Both the position numbers and the translations under genes were made by a program. Under the pieces are notes generated by a model. It saw only the letters and a list, made by a program, of their open reading frames with translations, was not told where the DNA came from and ran no database searches. Below, one piece after another: positions 9,561 to 18,881 of a stretch of DNA of 60,342 nucleotides; position 1 is the first letter of the stretch, and each line of letters opens with the position of its first letter. The stretch is from Bradyrhizobium sp. STM 3843 (GTDB lineage: Bacteria; Pseudomonadota; Alphaproteobacteria; Rhizobiales; Xanthobacteraceae): positions 1-60,342 of the forward strand of contig NZ_CAFK01000263.1 in NCBI RefSeq assembly GCF_000239815.1, read 5' to 3'.

Positions 9561-9574
9561 ATTGGTCCAACCAT
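9561..9574. promoter_or_regulatory. operator 2: TGGT-N3-ACCA palindrome
   Basis: ATTGGTCCAACCAT lies in the divergent region between the fused acyl-CoA dehydrogenase (start 9542, 18 bases away) and the GntR gene (start 9672). Its reverse complement is identical over 14 bases to operator 6 at 26104. A regulator bound here would stop the dehydrogenase unit and might also control its own gene. Confidence 0.72.
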
Positions 9575-9671
9575 TCTACCTTTGGTCAAGAGGTGGGTCA
9601 ATGCCGAGCTTCTATGGCGAGAATCGTCAGCTTCGCCTATATATCGTCCAGTTCGAACCATCCGGGTTGAT

Positions 9672-10490
9672 ATGAGCGCTTCACAATTGCCGGCCAAGTC
9701 CAGCGCCGAGGCTGCGCCGCTGGCGCAGTTCCAACGTATCCGATCGTCCCGTGCGTTCGATGAGATCGCCGCCCAGATCCGGACCGAGCTTGCCTCCGGC
9801 AGGCTTGCCGTCGGCAGCCGTCTGCCGTCCGAACGGGCGCTGTCGGAGCAGTTTGGCGTGTCTCGCAATACCCTTCGCGAGGCGTTGCGCTCCCTGGAGC
9901 ATGCCGGGTTGATCCGCCTGCAAAAGGGAGCCCGCGGCGGTGCTTTCATAAGCCAGCATAGCGGCGAAGCGATCGCGACCGGGCTCATGGACATGTACCA
10001 TGTCGGCACGATCCAGCCGGCGCAACTGACCGAGGCCCGCATCTGGCTGGAATCGATCGTAGTGCGGGAAGCGTGCCGGCGCGCAACGCCCGCGGACATC
10101 GACATGCTCAACCGCAACATCGATGAGGCGCAGGAGGCGCGCCGCCGCGGTGATTTCGCCGGTCGCGCAGAGAGACATATCGAATTCCACAGAATGCTTG
10201 CGCGCCTCACCGACAATCCGATCATGGTCATCGTCATGAACGGCGTGCTCGACGTGCTCGCTCATTTCGTGCAGCGGATCGGCGAGTATGACAACAGTTT
10301 CGTTTTGCCGTCGCGTCGCCGATTCATGGAGCACTTCGCTGCGGGCGATGCCGATGCCGCCGTGGCGGAGATGGAGTCCTGCCTGAAGCGGCTGCAGCGA
10401 AGCTACATGTCGCGCATTCAGGCCGAAGGTGTGACGGTGGCGAAAGCCGCGCCACGCGCGCGCCGTTCTCCCCCGACTGCCCAGCGTTAA
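9672..10490 (+). CDS. GntR-family regulator, FadR/FCD type
   Basis: A 272-residue transcription factor. Residues about 25-100 form the winged helix-turn-helix (LPSERALSEQFGVSRNTLRE, then the RLQKGARGGAFI wing). Residues about 115-255 are an all-helical FCD ligand domain with conserved histidines (ERHIEFHRML) that usually hold a metal near the effector. FadR-type members bind TGGT-N3-ACCA palindromes, and six such sites occur in this window beside operons for acyl-CoA metabolism. The effector is likely a CoA ester or acid of the pathway. Upstream codons in the same frame run antisense through the dehydrogenase gene and are not part of the product. Confidence 0.92.
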   Translation: MSASQLPAKSSAEAAPLAQFQRIRSSRAFDEIAAQIRTELASGRLAVGSRLPSERALSEQFGVSRNTLREALRSLEHAGLIRLQKGARGGAFISQHSGEAIATGLMDMYHVGTIQPAQLTEARIWLESIVVREACRRATPADIDMLNRNIDEAQEARRRGDFAGRAERHIEFHRMLARLTDNPIMVIVMNGVLDVLAHFVQRIGEYDNSFVLPSRRRFMEHFAAGDADAAVAEMESCLKRLQRSYMSRIQAEGVTVAKAAPRARRSPPTAQR

Positions 10491-10643
10491 ATCCTCTCGG
10501 CCGCGCAAACCCGGGGCTTCGTGCCGGGGCCTGCGGACCTCCATTCCGGATGAATGCGGATATCCGCGGCCAGCCGACGACCCTTCACGTCCGAGTTGCC
10601 CGAGAGAACCGGCGCGCAGCCTTGTCCGCCGCTCCCGGGTCCG

Positions 10644-10672
10644 TTGACTTCGCGTCTGATCATCGGTAGCTT
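10644..10672 (+). promoter_or_regulatory. sigma-70-like promoter before CoA-transferase operon
   Basis: TTGACT (10644-10649) and TAGCTT (10667-10672) are separated by 17 bases. The predicted transcription start falls inside operator 3, which begins five bases after the -10 box. This layout fits simple repression. Confidence 0.5.
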
Positions 10673-10676
10673 CGCA

Positions 10677-10690
10677 ATGGTTCAACCAAT
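10677..10690. promoter_or_regulatory. operator 3: TGGT-N3-ACCA palindrome
   Basis: ATGGTTCAACCAAT lies directly behind a promoter-like pair and 13 bases before the ATG at 10704. It is followed by a second TTGGT half (10690-10694), so the regulator may contact an extended site. Confidence 0.75.
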
Positions 10691-10703
10691 TGGTCGGAAG
10701 CAC

Positions 10704-11492
10704 ATGTCTGCAAATCCATCCCTCGGTGAGACGCTGGCGGTGCTGCTTGCGCGCGATATCGCCGACGGTGAGAAGGTCATCATCGGGACCAACTCCGACA
10801 TCCAGCTTGCGGCCTGCAATCTCGCGCGGCGGATGCAGGCGCCGCGGCTGTGGTGGATTTCCGGTCCGGGTGGGATGGTCAACCCGACTCGGGATCATCT
10901 ACTGTCGACGGCGGACTACGAGAACGTCGAGTCCGCGGAGTCCTGGATGGATCTGCCGGTCATGATCGACTTCATCGACTGGAAGATCCACTTCTTCGAT
11001 TTTGCCATTCTGTCTGCATTGCAGGTCGACCGGTTCGGCAACATCAACACCGTGGTGGTGGGCGACCAGCGTAAGCCGAAGGTGCGCGGGCCGGGAACGG
11101 TCGGGATCAGCGCGCTTTGCGGTCTCGCCAAGCGCTTCTACGTGTGCCTGACCCGTCATGACCGCAGTGCGTTCGTGCCGCGGGTCGATTTCCTCTGCGG
11201 CCCCGGTCACATGGAAGGCGGCGATTCCCGCGAGCGCATGGGGTTGCCGCCGGGCGGCCCGAAACTGGTGTTGTCCCCGCTGGGCGTGTTCGATTTTGCA
11301 CCGGGCAGCAAGGCGATGCGCGTGAGGTCGATCAGCCCGGGCGTGACGCTCGAGCAGATCCGCGACTCCACGGCGTTCGATCTCGTGGTTGATGGGGCGC
11401 CCCCGGTGACCGCCATGCCGAATGATCAGGAGCTCGATCTGCTGCGCAAACATGTCGACCGGCGGGGCGATCTCCGGCGCAAATTTCCCTGA
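10704..11492 (+). CDS. CoA-transferase family I, beta-like subunit (IpdB/GctB-like)
   Basis: A protein of 262 residues with the fold and motifs of a family I CoA-transferase subunit (GTNSDIQLAACNLAR at the N-terminus, then DRFGNINTVVVGD and FLCGPGHMEGG). It should pair with the product of the next gene. In steroid degraders the related IpdAB pair opens a ring of a CoA ester instead of transferring CoA, and that remains an option here. The ATG at 10704 is chosen because the operator and promoter lie just upstream. An in-frame ATG at 10554 would place the operator inside the coding region. It is the first gene of a three-gene unit. Confidence 0.88.
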   Translation: MSANPSLGETLAVLLARDIADGEKVIIGTNSDIQLAACNLARRMQAPRLWWISGPGGMVNPTRDHLLSTADYENVESAESWMDLPVMIDFIDWKIHFFDFAILSALQVDRFGNINTVVVGDQRKPKVRGPGTVGISALCGLAKRFYVCLTRHDRSAFVPRVDFLCGPGHMEGGDSRERMGLPPGGPKLVLSPLGVFDFAPGSKAMRVRSISPGVTLEQIRDSTAFDLVVDGAPPVTAMPNDQELDLLRKHVDRRGDLRRKFP

Positions 11493-11542
11493 TCGAACGG
11501 CGGACGTCTTTCCAATCAGACCGACAGGCAAGCTGCAATCCC

Positions 11543-12427
11543 ATGACAAAGAGCAAGATCGTTTCCGTCGACGAGGCCGTCGCCGAGATTCAGGACGGAG
11601 CCAAAGTTGCGCTTGGCGGTTGGATCTTCAACTCGCAGCCGATGGCGCTGGTGCGCGCGTTGATCCGCAAGCGCGCGCGCAACCTGCACCTCATCCCTGC
11701 GCCAGGTTCGATCGCGCCGGACATGCTGATCGGAGCAGGGTGCGCCGCTTCGACCGTCTGCGTCTTCATCAGTTTCGAGCAGTTTGGACTGGCGCCGCAT
11801 TTTCGTCGCCAATCTGAGAGCGGCGCGCTCAAGGTTCACGATCTGGATGGCCCGGGTATCGCGGGCGGGTTGCGGGCGGGAATTTGCGATCTGCCTTACA
11901 TGCCGGTGCCGGACCTAGGCACGGACCTGCCGAAATTCGCGCCAGAGCATTATTGGCCGCTGCCGTCGAAGGAAGGCGAACGCAAGATGCTCGCGGTGGC
12001 TGCCATCAAGCCGGATGTTTGTCTGCTCCACGCCCAGCAGGCCGACGAGCACGGCAATGTTCAGTACCTAGGACCGCCCTTCTTCGACGCGATGATCGCC
12101 CAGGCGTCGCGGCGGGTAATCGTCTCGGTGGATCGCATCGTGTCGACCGACACGATCAGGCGCAGCAATCATCTGACCAAGCTGCCCGGCGCCATGGTCG
12201 ATGCTATCGTGGAAGCGCCATTCGGTGCGCATCCGACCGCTTCGCCATCGCTCTTTCGCTCCGACGGCGCCCATCTGAAGGAGTATGTGAAGAGCAGCGC
12301 CAGTTCCGAGACCTTCGGCGGCTATCTCGATCGCTACGTGCGGACCGCATCGCCCGATGCTTATCTCGACGTCATCGGCGGCAGCCGGCTTGCCGCTCTT
12401 GCCGTGTCCGAAACCAATCTCAAGTGA
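11543..12427 (+). CDS. CoA-transferase family I, alpha-like subunit (IpdA/GctA-like)
   Basis: A 294-residue partner subunit with the N-terminal VSVDEAVAEIQDGAKVALGG segment and the HAQQADEHGNVQYLG motif typical of the alpha chain. It begins 50 bases after the beta-like gene, and its stop overlaps or abuts the next gene, so the three are co-transcribed. The beta-before-alpha order is the reverse of most gct/ipd operons. Whether the pair transfers CoA or hydrolyses a ring cannot be decided from motifs alone. Confidence 0.88.
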   Translation: MTKSKIVSVDEAVAEIQDGAKVALGGWIFNSQPMALVRALIRKRARNLHLIPAPGSIAPDMLIGAGCAASTVCVFISFEQFGLAPHFRRQSESGALKVHDLDGPGIAGGLRAGICDLPYMPVPDLGTDLPKFAPEHYWPLPSKEGERKMLAVAAIKPDVCLLHAQQADEHGNVQYLGPPFFDAMIAQASRRVIVSVDRIVSTDTIRRSNHLTKLPGAMVDAIVEAPFGAHPTASPSLFRSDGAHLKEYVKSSASSETFGGYLDRYVRTASPDAYLDVIGGSRLAALAVSETNLK

Positions 12428-12435
12428 GCATCGAC

Positions 12436-13668
12436 ATGGCAACCGGAATGGCAGCCGGCCCGACCCGCCCGGGAATCCTCGACGGAATCCGTGTTCTCGA
12501 TTTCACCGCAATGATGTCCGGGCCTTATTGCACGCGACTGATGGCGGATCTGGGCGCTGAGGTGATCAAGGTGGAACCACCGGAAGGTGACCATATCCGG
12601 TTGCGCCCGCCGCTGCGGGCCGGGCGGAGTGCCTATTTCGCGCAGCTCAACGCCGGCAAAAGCAGTATCGCTCTCGATCTCAAACGGCCCGAGGCGCGCA
12701 AGCTGATCTATGAGCTGGTGCCGCATTGTGATGTGCTCGTGGAGAATTACCGTCCGGGGGTGATGCAACGGCTCGCCCTGGACTACGAAACTCTTGCCAG
12801 GCTTAATCCCAAGCTCGTGTATTGCTCGATCTCGGGCTTCGGGCAGGAGGGCTCCTGGTCCGGACGGAGCGCTTATGCGCCGGTCCTGCACGCCACGTCC
12901 GGTTACGATATGGCGAACCTGGACTATCAGGAAGGCGACATCGCCCGTCCGCTGAAAAACGGAATTTTCATCGCCGACGTTCTGGGCGGCTCTACCGCTT
13001 TCGGAGCGATTCAGGCCGCATTGTTTCGGACGCTCAAGACGGGGCAGGGCGAGTATGTCGACGTGTCTCTGCTCGACGCCATGGTCAGCATGCTGGTGTA
13101 TGAGTGTCAGGAGGCGCAATTTCCAGCCGAGCGTCGGCGGCCGCTCTATCGACCCACGCAAGCCAGCGACGGCTTCCTGCTCGTCGCGCCCGTCAGCCAG
13201 AACAATTTCGAAGCGCTGGCGCGGGGTGTCGGCTACCCGGAATGGATCAGCGATGCCCGCTTCGCAACCAGCAGCGCCCGCGAGCATCACTGGTCCGAAT
13301 TGATGAACCTGCTGGATGAGTGGGCGGAATCGCGAACGGCCGAGGAATGCGAAGCGATCCTCACCAAGGCCGGCGTGCCATGCTCGCAATACCGGACGAT
13401 CCGCGAGACGATGACACTGCCGCCCATCCAGGAGCGCGGTGTGCTGGAGGAGATCAATGACGGGGGTGGGTCCTTGCATATCCCCAACCCGGCTTTTCGG
13501 TTCAAGCAGAGTGCCGCCCATGTCCGGAACAAGGTGCCCGCGCTCGGCGAGGACGGGCCGAGACTGTTGCAGACGCTGTTGGGGCTGAGCGCTGAAGAAA
13601 TTGCGGAGTTGCGCAAGGGTGAGGTGCTCCGAGGCGCGGAACAGCCAATCGTCGCGGCCGCCGAGTGA
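12436..13668 (+). CDS. family III CoA-transferase homologue, probable catalytic Asp replaced
   Basis: A 410-residue CaiB/BaiF-family protein (ILDGIRVLDFTAMMSGPYC, then VIKVEPP). Where the two other CaiB proteins of this window read LGFDP, this one reads SAYAP, so the aspartate expected to form the acyl anhydride appears to be alanine. It may be inactive as a transferase, or act as a racemase/isomerase-like or binding protein. The ATG at 12436 is used. A GTG at 12424 overlapping the previous stop is an alternative. It is the last gene of the operator 3 unit. Confidence 0.85.
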   Translation: MATGMAAGPTRPGILDGIRVLDFTAMMSGPYCTRLMADLGAEVIKVEPPEGDHIRLRPPLRAGRSAYFAQLNAGKSSIALDLKRPEARKLIYELVPHCDVLVENYRPGVMQRLALDYETLARLNPKLVYCSISGFGQEGSWSGRSAYAPVLHATSGYDMANLDYQEGDIARPLKNGIFIADVLGGSTAFGAIQAALFRTLKTGQGEYVDVSLLDAMVSMLVYECQEAQFPAERRRPLYRPTQASDGFLLVAPVSQNNFEALARGVGYPEWISDARFATSSAREHHWSELMNLLDEWAESRTAEECEAILTKAGVPCSQYRTIRETMTLPPIQERGVLEEINDGGGSLHIPNPAFRFKQSAAHVRNKVPALGEDGPRLLQTLLGLSAEEIAELRKGEVLRGAEQPIVAAAE

Positions 13669-13827
13669 ATTGGTTTTGCTGGCCGAGTCTGTCGCGCGCT
13701 CACAGGATTCGGCGGCGGGGCGGCAGCACCCGCCGAACACAATGTGCGGATCATCGCTCCCTGCCCGGGTGCGCGCGATAGAACTAATGCCGAGCTGACC
13801 GTGGTTCACAAAGCCGCGCGACGGAAC

Positions 13828-13856
13828 TTGGCAAAGTCGACAGTCGATGTTATTTC
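13828..13856 (+). promoter_or_regulatory. sigma-70-like promoter before the P450 operon
   Basis: TTGGCA (13828-13833) and TATTTC (13851-13856) have 17-base spacing. The -10 box ends two bases before operator 4, the same geometry as at 10644 and 26120. Confidence 0.5.
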
Positions 13857-13857
13857 T

Positions 13858-13874
13858 CATTGGTTGAACCAATG
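13858..13874. promoter_or_regulatory. operator 4: perfect 17-base palindrome
   Basis: CATTGGTTGAACCAATG is a perfect palindrome around a central G and the best copy of the six TGGT-N3-ACCA sites. It sits right behind the -10 box and about 100 bases before the TTG start of the first P450 gene. It therefore controls a five-gene unit with two P450s, an alcohol dehydrogenase and two acyl-CoA dehydrogenases. Confidence 0.8.
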
Positions 13875-13972
13875 AGGATAGGTGCTCGTCAAGAAGTGCC
13901 TGAAACACGCCGATCGGTCCAAGTGCTTCATTTCGAAAGCGCTAAACGCCGCGGCCGAGGAGGGAGCCAGAG

Positions 13973-15241
13973 TTGAGCGCTACGGATTTCCAAATCCCGG
14001 AAGATGTCGTGGCGGTGCTCACAGATCCCGCAGCCTACGGCGACCAGCGCATCTTCGACGCCTACCGCTGGCTGCGCGCGAACCAGCCGCTCGGAGTGGC
14101 CAGCCGGCGCGGCTTCAACCCGTTCTGGGTCGTGACGCGCCATGCCGACGTTCAGACCGTGAGCCAGCAGACGCAGCTCTTTCGCAGCAGCGATCGCCCG
14201 ATAGCCTTGTTGAGCACCAAGGCGGAAGCCAGGATCGAGGCGGCCACCGGTGGCCCCGGCCTGCTTCGCGCCCTCGTGCAGATGGATCCCCCGGACCACC
14301 CCAAGTTTCGCGCCTTGACGCAGAAATGGTTCACGCCCGGCAATCTGCGCTCGGTCGAGGCACGGATTCGCGACATCGCGAAAACCTTTGCGAACCGGCT
14401 CGCCGAGTTCGACGGACATTGCGATTTCGTCTCTGAAATCGCGCTCGGCTTTCCGCTGCGGGTGATCATGACCATCCTGGGCGTCGATCCGGATGATGAG
14501 CCGAGGATGTTGCGTCTGACGCAGGAATTTTTCGGCACCAAAGACCCGGACAACGCGCGCAGGGGCCAGCAGGATGGCGTCGCGGCGCTGTCGGACGTCG
14601 TCGCGGAGTTCGGCGAGTTTTTCTCCGCGATCGTTGCGGACCGGCGTGCCACCCCTTCGGACGACCTCGCAAGCATCATCGCCAACGCGCAGGTCGACGG
14701 CGAGCCGATCTCCGATCTCGATGCGCTCAGCTATTTCGTGACGATCGCGACTGCCGGCCACGATACGACCTCGTCCTCGAGCGCGGGCGGGATGTGGGCG
14801 CTTTGCGAACACCAGGATCAGTTCGATAGGCTGAAGGCCAACCCCGCCGTGATGCCGGGTTTCGTCGACGAAGCGATCCGTTGGACCACGCCGGTCAAGC
14901 ACTTCATGCGCTCCGCAGCGGCAGACACCGAGATCGACGGCCGTTCCATCAAGCGCGGCGATTGGCTCATGCTTTGCTACGCCTCCGCCAATCGTGACGA
15001 GGCCGTCTTCCAGGAACCCGACGCGTTTCGGATCGATCGTTCGCCGAACCGGCACCTTGCCTTCGGCTATGGCGCTCATTTGTGCCTTGGCCAGTATCTG
15101 GCCAAGCTTGAGATGCGGATTCTGTTCGAAGAGTTGCTGCAGCGGCTCAATTTCGTCGAGCTCGACGGAGCGGGAGCGATGACCGTGTCCTGGTTCGTCA
15201 ACGGGCCCAAGCGGCTGCCGATCCGTTATCGACTGCATTGA
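13973..15241 (+). CDS. cytochrome P450 (first of two)
   Basis: A soluble bacterial class I cytochrome P450 of 422 residues. The I-helix oxygen-activation motif AGHDTT is at residues 261-266, the K-helix ExxR at 300-303, and the haem loop FGYGAHLCLG with cysteine ligand C371. It would hydroxylate a hydrophobic substrate using electrons from a ferredoxin and its reductase. Neither is encoded next to it, so a partner from elsewhere is needed. The start is TTG at 13973 behind GAGGAGGGAG. The exact CYP family and regiochemistry are not readable from the sequence. Confidence 0.93.
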   Translation: MSATDFQIPEDVVAVLTDPAAYGDQRIFDAYRWLRANQPLGVASRRGFNPFWVVTRHADVQTVSQQTQLFRSSDRPIALLSTKAEARIEAATGGPGLLRALVQMDPPDHPKFRALTQKWFTPGNLRSVEARIRDIAKTFANRLAEFDGHCDFVSEIALGFPLRVIMTILGVDPDDEPRMLRLTQEFFGTKDPDNARRGQQDGVAALSDVVAEFGEFFSAIVADRRATPSDDLASIIANAQVDGEPISDLDALSYFVTIATAGHDTTSSSSAGGMWALCEHQDQFDRLKANPAVMPGFVDEAIRWTTPVKHFMRSAAADTEIDGRSIKRGDWLMLCYASANRDEAVFQEPDAFRIDRSPNRHLAFGYGAHLCLGQYLAKLEMRILFEELLQRLNFVELDGAGAMTVSWFVNGPKRLPIRYRLH

Positions 15242-15313
15242 TGGAGGCGGCAGGCCGTGAAAGCGGCCCGCCTAGTTCGACCGCCCTGGACTTGCGAGGG
15301 AGCAGAGACGCGT

Positions 15314-16417
15314 ATGAAGATCACAGCAGCCGTGGCGCACGAGCCGCAGCGCCCGTTCGAATTGATCGATTGTGATCTGACCGATGAGCTCGGCGCTGGC
15401 GAGGTGCTGGTCCGCGTCAAAGCGTGCGGCATCTGCCATACCGATCTCGCGGTCAAGCTGCAGCACATTCCGGTGCCGCTGCCCAAAGTTCTGGGCCATG
15501 AGGGCGCCGGTGTGATCGAACGTGTCGGTCCAGGCGTCGTCGGGCTGTCCGAGGGCGACCACGTGCTGATGAGTTTCGGCTCATGCGGGGCGTGCGGCCA
15601 ATGCCAGCTCGGCGCGCCCGGCTATTGCGACGAGTTTGGCATGATCAACCTGTTCGGCCAGCGGCGTGGCGGGTCGGGCCTGCGTTATCGCGGCACCGAA
15701 CTCGGTGGGTCCTTTTTCGCTCAATCCGCGTTCGCGAGCCACGCCATCGCCACGGCGCGGAACGTCGTCAAGATCGGCAAGGATCTGCCGCTTGAGCTGT
15801 TAGCGCCACTGGGCTGTGGAATCCAGACCGGCGCAGGCGCCGTGCTGAACGTCCTGTCGCCCCGGGCCGGCGCGTCGATTGCCGTGTTTGGCGTTGGCGC
15901 GGTCGGAATGGCTGCGATCATGGCCGCCAAGCTTGCGGGCTGCAGCACGATCATCGCCGTCGATGTTCGTGCCGAGCGGCTTGCGCGGGCGCGCGACATC
16001 GGGGCAACGCATACGATCGAAGGACGAACTCCAGATCTTGCCAAGGCGGTGATGGCGCTCGGCGGAGGCCGCGGCCTCGATCACTCGCTCGACACGACGG
16101 GGGTCCCCGAAGTTGTCGCTGCGTCGATCGCTTGCTTGCGGCAGCGAGGCTCGTCCGCGCAGGTCGCTGCTCCACCGCGGGGAACGCGTTTTCCGGTCGA
16201 GGCCAGCGTGCTGGTCGGAGGCGGTCTGACGGTGCGGGGCGTCGTCGAGGGGGATGCCGTCTCCAGCATCTTCCTGCCGCGCCTCATCGACTTCTACCGC
16301 CAAGGACGGCTGCCGCTCGACAAGATCGTCGCGTTCTATCCGTTTGAAGCGATCAACCGGGCCATCGAGGACATGGAGACCGGGGCGACGGTCAAGCCGG
16401 TGCTGCGGATGAACTGA
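15314..16417 (+). CDS. zinc-dependent alcohol dehydrogenase (aryl/benzyl type)
   Basis: A medium-chain dehydrogenase of 367 residues that would oxidise an alcohol, perhaps the P450 product, to an aldehyde with NAD+. Catalytic zinc ligands C41, H62-E63 and C168 are visible. The structural zinc site is the cysteine set C91, C94, C97 and C105, and the Rossmann loop is GVGAVG (193-198). The N-terminal region resembles XylB-like benzyl alcohol dehydrogenases. The ATG at 15314 is preferred over an in-frame start at 15257, because family members begin with this short MKITAAV strand. It lies between the two P450 genes in the same unit. Confidence 0.92.
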   Translation: MKITAAVAHEPQRPFELIDCDLTDELGAGEVLVRVKACGICHTDLAVKLQHIPVPLPKVLGHEGAGVIERVGPGVVGLSEGDHVLMSFGSCGACGQCQLGAPGYCDEFGMINLFGQRRGGSGLRYRGTELGGSFFAQSAFASHAIATARNVVKIGKDLPLELLAPLGCGIQTGAGAVLNVLSPRAGASIAVFGVGAVGMAAIMAAKLAGCSTIIAVDVRAERLARARDIGATHTIEGRTPDLAKAVMALGGGRGLDHSLDTTGVPEVVAASIACLRQRGSSAQVAAPPRGTRFPVEASVLVGGGLTVRGVVEGDAVSSIFLPRLIDFYRQGRLPLDKIVAFYPFEAINRAIEDMETGATVKPVLRMN

Positions 16418-16444
16418 AAATAGCAAAGACAGGGGAGGATAGAC

Positions 16445-17683
16445 ATGCAGGATGCGAGCTGGGACTACGCGATCGTCGACCACAAGACGTATGGAGATCT
16501 TGACCGGCAGCATGACCTGTTTACGGCTCTGCGCAAAGAGGATCCGGTGCATTGGACGGAGCCGTCCGGATTTCGGCCATTCTGGACTATCAGCAAACAC
16601 AGCGACATCATCGAGATCGAGCGGCAGAACGAGCGCTTCATCAACGCGCCGCGCACCAAGATCCTGTCCATCGAGTTCGAGAACAAGGTGCGCGAGGCGA
16701 TGGCAGGGCGTCCGATGCTGGTCCGCGCCATCAATCACATGGATAATCCGGAGCATGCGAAATACAAGAAGATCACGCATGCCTGGTTCCAGCCGCGCGA
16801 AGTGCGTCGTCTCGAAGAGAGGATAGGGTTGCTCGCGCGCGCTAGCGTCGACCAAATGCTGGAGAAAGGCAATGCCTGCGATTTCTACAACGATGTCGCC
16901 GTCTGGTACCCGCTCAAGGTCATCATGCTGATTCTGGGAATTCCGGACGAGCATGGTCAGCGTCTGCTCGACATCACCAAGGCCTATTTCGGGGGCGGTG
17001 ATCCGGAAATGCAGCGTGGCAGCGATCTGATCGACGCCACCTTCGCCTACGTGGAGTTCTTCAGGGAGGTCGCGCGCGAACGGCGGCAGAACCCCACGGA
17101 TGACCTCGCAAGCATCATCGCCACGGCCGAGGTTGACGGCAAGCCGATCGGAGAGTTCGAAACCTCATCCTATTACGTGGCGCTCGCCAGCGCCGGTCAC
17201 GACACGACCAGCGCTACGCTCTCCGGCGGTCTGCTCGCCTTGATGCAGAACCCGGCCGAGATGCGCAAGCTGAGGGACAATCCCGATCTCATTCCGACCG
17301 CCGTCGAGGAAATCGTACGCTGGGTCTCTCCGGTCAAGCACTTCTTCCGAACTGCGACGGAGACCTACACGCTGCGCGGCAAGACCATCAAGCAGGGCGA
17401 TAACCTGTTGCTGGCTTATCCGTCCGCCAATCGGGACGAGGATGCCTTCGAACGTCCATTCGCATTTGTCGCCGACCGGACGCCGAACCGCCATGTCGGC
17501 TTCGGGTTCGGCATCCACGCCTGCTTGGGAATGTATCTGGCCAAGGTCGAGATGATCGCGTTCATGCGCGAGCTGCTGTCACGCGCGGACAAGTTCCAAC
17601 TCGCTGGCGACCCAGCTTGGACCGAGACATCATTCGTCGGCGGATTGAAGCGGCTTCCGATCCGCTTCTCACGACTGCATTAG
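16445..17683 (+). CDS. cytochrome P450 (second of two)
   Basis: A 412-residue P450 with AGHDTT at 250-255, ExxR at 289-292 and FGFGIHACLG with ligand C360. It is clearly related to the P450 at 13973 over its whole length, for example in the shared VKHF and SANRDE segments, so the two probably arose by duplication and may attack successive positions or different substrates. The ATG at 16445 follows GGGGAGGAT. No dedicated ferredoxin is encoded nearby. Confidence 0.93.
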   Translation: MQDASWDYAIVDHKTYGDLDRQHDLFTALRKEDPVHWTEPSGFRPFWTISKHSDIIEIERQNERFINAPRTKILSIEFENKVREAMAGRPMLVRAINHMDNPEHAKYKKITHAWFQPREVRRLEERIGLLARASVDQMLEKGNACDFYNDVAVWYPLKVIMLILGIPDEHGQRLLDITKAYFGGGDPEMQRGSDLIDATFAYVEFFREVARERRQNPTDDLASIIATAEVDGKPIGEFETSSYYVALASAGHDTTSATLSGGLLALMQNPAEMRKLRDNPDLIPTAVEEIVRWVSPVKHFFRTATETYTLRGKTIKQGDNLLLAYPSANRDEDAFERPFAFVADRTPNRHVGFGFGIHACLGMYLAKVEMIAFMRELLSRADKFQLAGDPAWTETSFVGGLKRLPIRFSRLH

Positions 17684-17732
17684 CACGGCCTGTCTGCAAA
17701 TTCAGGATGCTGGACTGAATGGAGCCTCTCGA

Positions 17733-18881
17733 ATGGATTTGACCCCGAGCGAGGCGCAGCAAATGCTTCGCCATAGCGTCGAACGGTTTGTCGCCGAACA
17801 TTATGATTCGACGGCACGTCGGCATGCGATGCGGGATCCCAACGGATTCAAACGCGAGAATTGGCGCAGTTTCGCTGATCTGGGCTGGCTCGGTTTGCCA
17901 TTCGGTGAGGAAATTGGCGGCTTCGGGGGCGGCCCCGTGGAGGTCGCGATTTTGATGGAGGAGTTCGGTCGGGGGCTTGCCACCGAGCCTTATCTCTCGA
18001 CAGTGTTGCTGGCAGGGTCCTTGGTCGCCGAGTGTGGCACGGAACAGCAGAAAAAAAGTTTGGTGCCGGCCATCATCAGCGGCGAACTGATGCTGTCGTT
18101 TGCTCACTACGAGACCGACGCAAGGGCTGGTCTCTCCGCGGTTCAGACTGTCGTGCGGAGTGATGATCCCGGTTGGACCCTCCACGGCCGCAAGATCGCT
18201 GTGCTCGACGCGACCTCTGCGGACATCCACCTCGTCTCGGCGCGGGTATCCGATGCTCAAGGCGGAAGCCTCGCGCTGTTCCTGGTGCCAAAGCACGCCG
18301 CCGGTGTGCGTTGGCGCGAAGCGCCGCGCTTGGGTGGCGGGCGTGTCGCGGAGCTGACCTTCGAGCAGGTCCGGCTTCCGCCGCATGCACGGCTTGGAAC
18401 GAGCGCTGATGTGCTGCCGGCGATCGAGGCCGTCGTCGATCGGGCGATTGCCGCGCTCGGCGCGGAGGCGTGTGGTCTGATGCGGACCATGTTTGAGGCC
18501 ACGCTCGAATACACCAAGGTGCGCAAGCAATTCGGCCGGCCCCTCGCCGCCAATCAGGTGATCCGTCACAGGCTGGCCGACATGTACATTCAATGCGAAG
18601 AGGCGCGAGCGATGGCGGCGCGTGCGGCTCTTCTGGTCGGCACCGATGCCAATGCGACGCAGCGGTCGCTCGCTGCGTCCGGTGCCAAGGTGAAAATCGG
18701 CCGTTGCGCGCGCAATCTCGCGGAGCAGGCGATTCAACTTCACGGCGCAATGGGTGTGACGGATGAGCTCGACCTCGGCCTCTACTTCAAACGATTGCTG
18801 GTCTTCGAGGCGCTGTTCGGAAGCGTAGACTTCCATCTGCAGCGCCACGCCAAGCTGTTCAGCAGCTCTCACTCCGAATGA
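17733..18881 (+). CDS. acyl-CoA dehydrogenase, degenerate (non-FAD-motif) subunit
   Basis: A 382-residue acyl-CoA dehydrogenase homologue. The middle beta domain lacks the usual EP-x-AGSD FAD-contact segment (it reads HYETDARAGLS), while the C-terminal part keeps KQFGRPLAANQVIRHRLAD and QLHGAMGVTDEL. This is the pattern of one subunit of the heterotetrameric dehydrogenases known from steroid side-chain degradation (FadE28/FadE29 style). The next gene overlaps it and encodes the complementary subunit. It corresponds to the N-terminal half of the fused protein at 7320. Confidence 0.87.
   Translation: MDLTPSEAQQMLRHSVERFVAEHYDSTARRHAMRDPNGFKRENWRSFADLGWLGLPFGEEIGGFGGGPVEVAILMEEFGRGLATEPYLSTVLLAGSLVAECGTEQQKKSLVPAIISGELMLSFAHYETDARAGLSAVQTVVRSDDPGWTLHGRKIAVLDATSADIHLVSARVSDAQGGSLALFLVPKHAAGVRWREAPRLGGGRVAELTFEQVRLPPHARLGTSADVLPAIEAVVDRAIAALGAEACGLMRTMFEATLEYTKVRKQFGRPLAANQVIRHRLADMYIQCEEARAMAARAALLVGTDANATQRSLAASGAKVKIGRCARNLAEQAIQLHGAMGVTDELDLGLYFKRLLVFEALFGSVDFHLQRHAKLFSSSHSE

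Noticed and set aside
12361..15238. Long minus-strand frames over the CoA-transferase and first P450
   Set aside because: Both plus-strand genes have complete catalytic motifs. The antisense frames have none and no ribosome sites.
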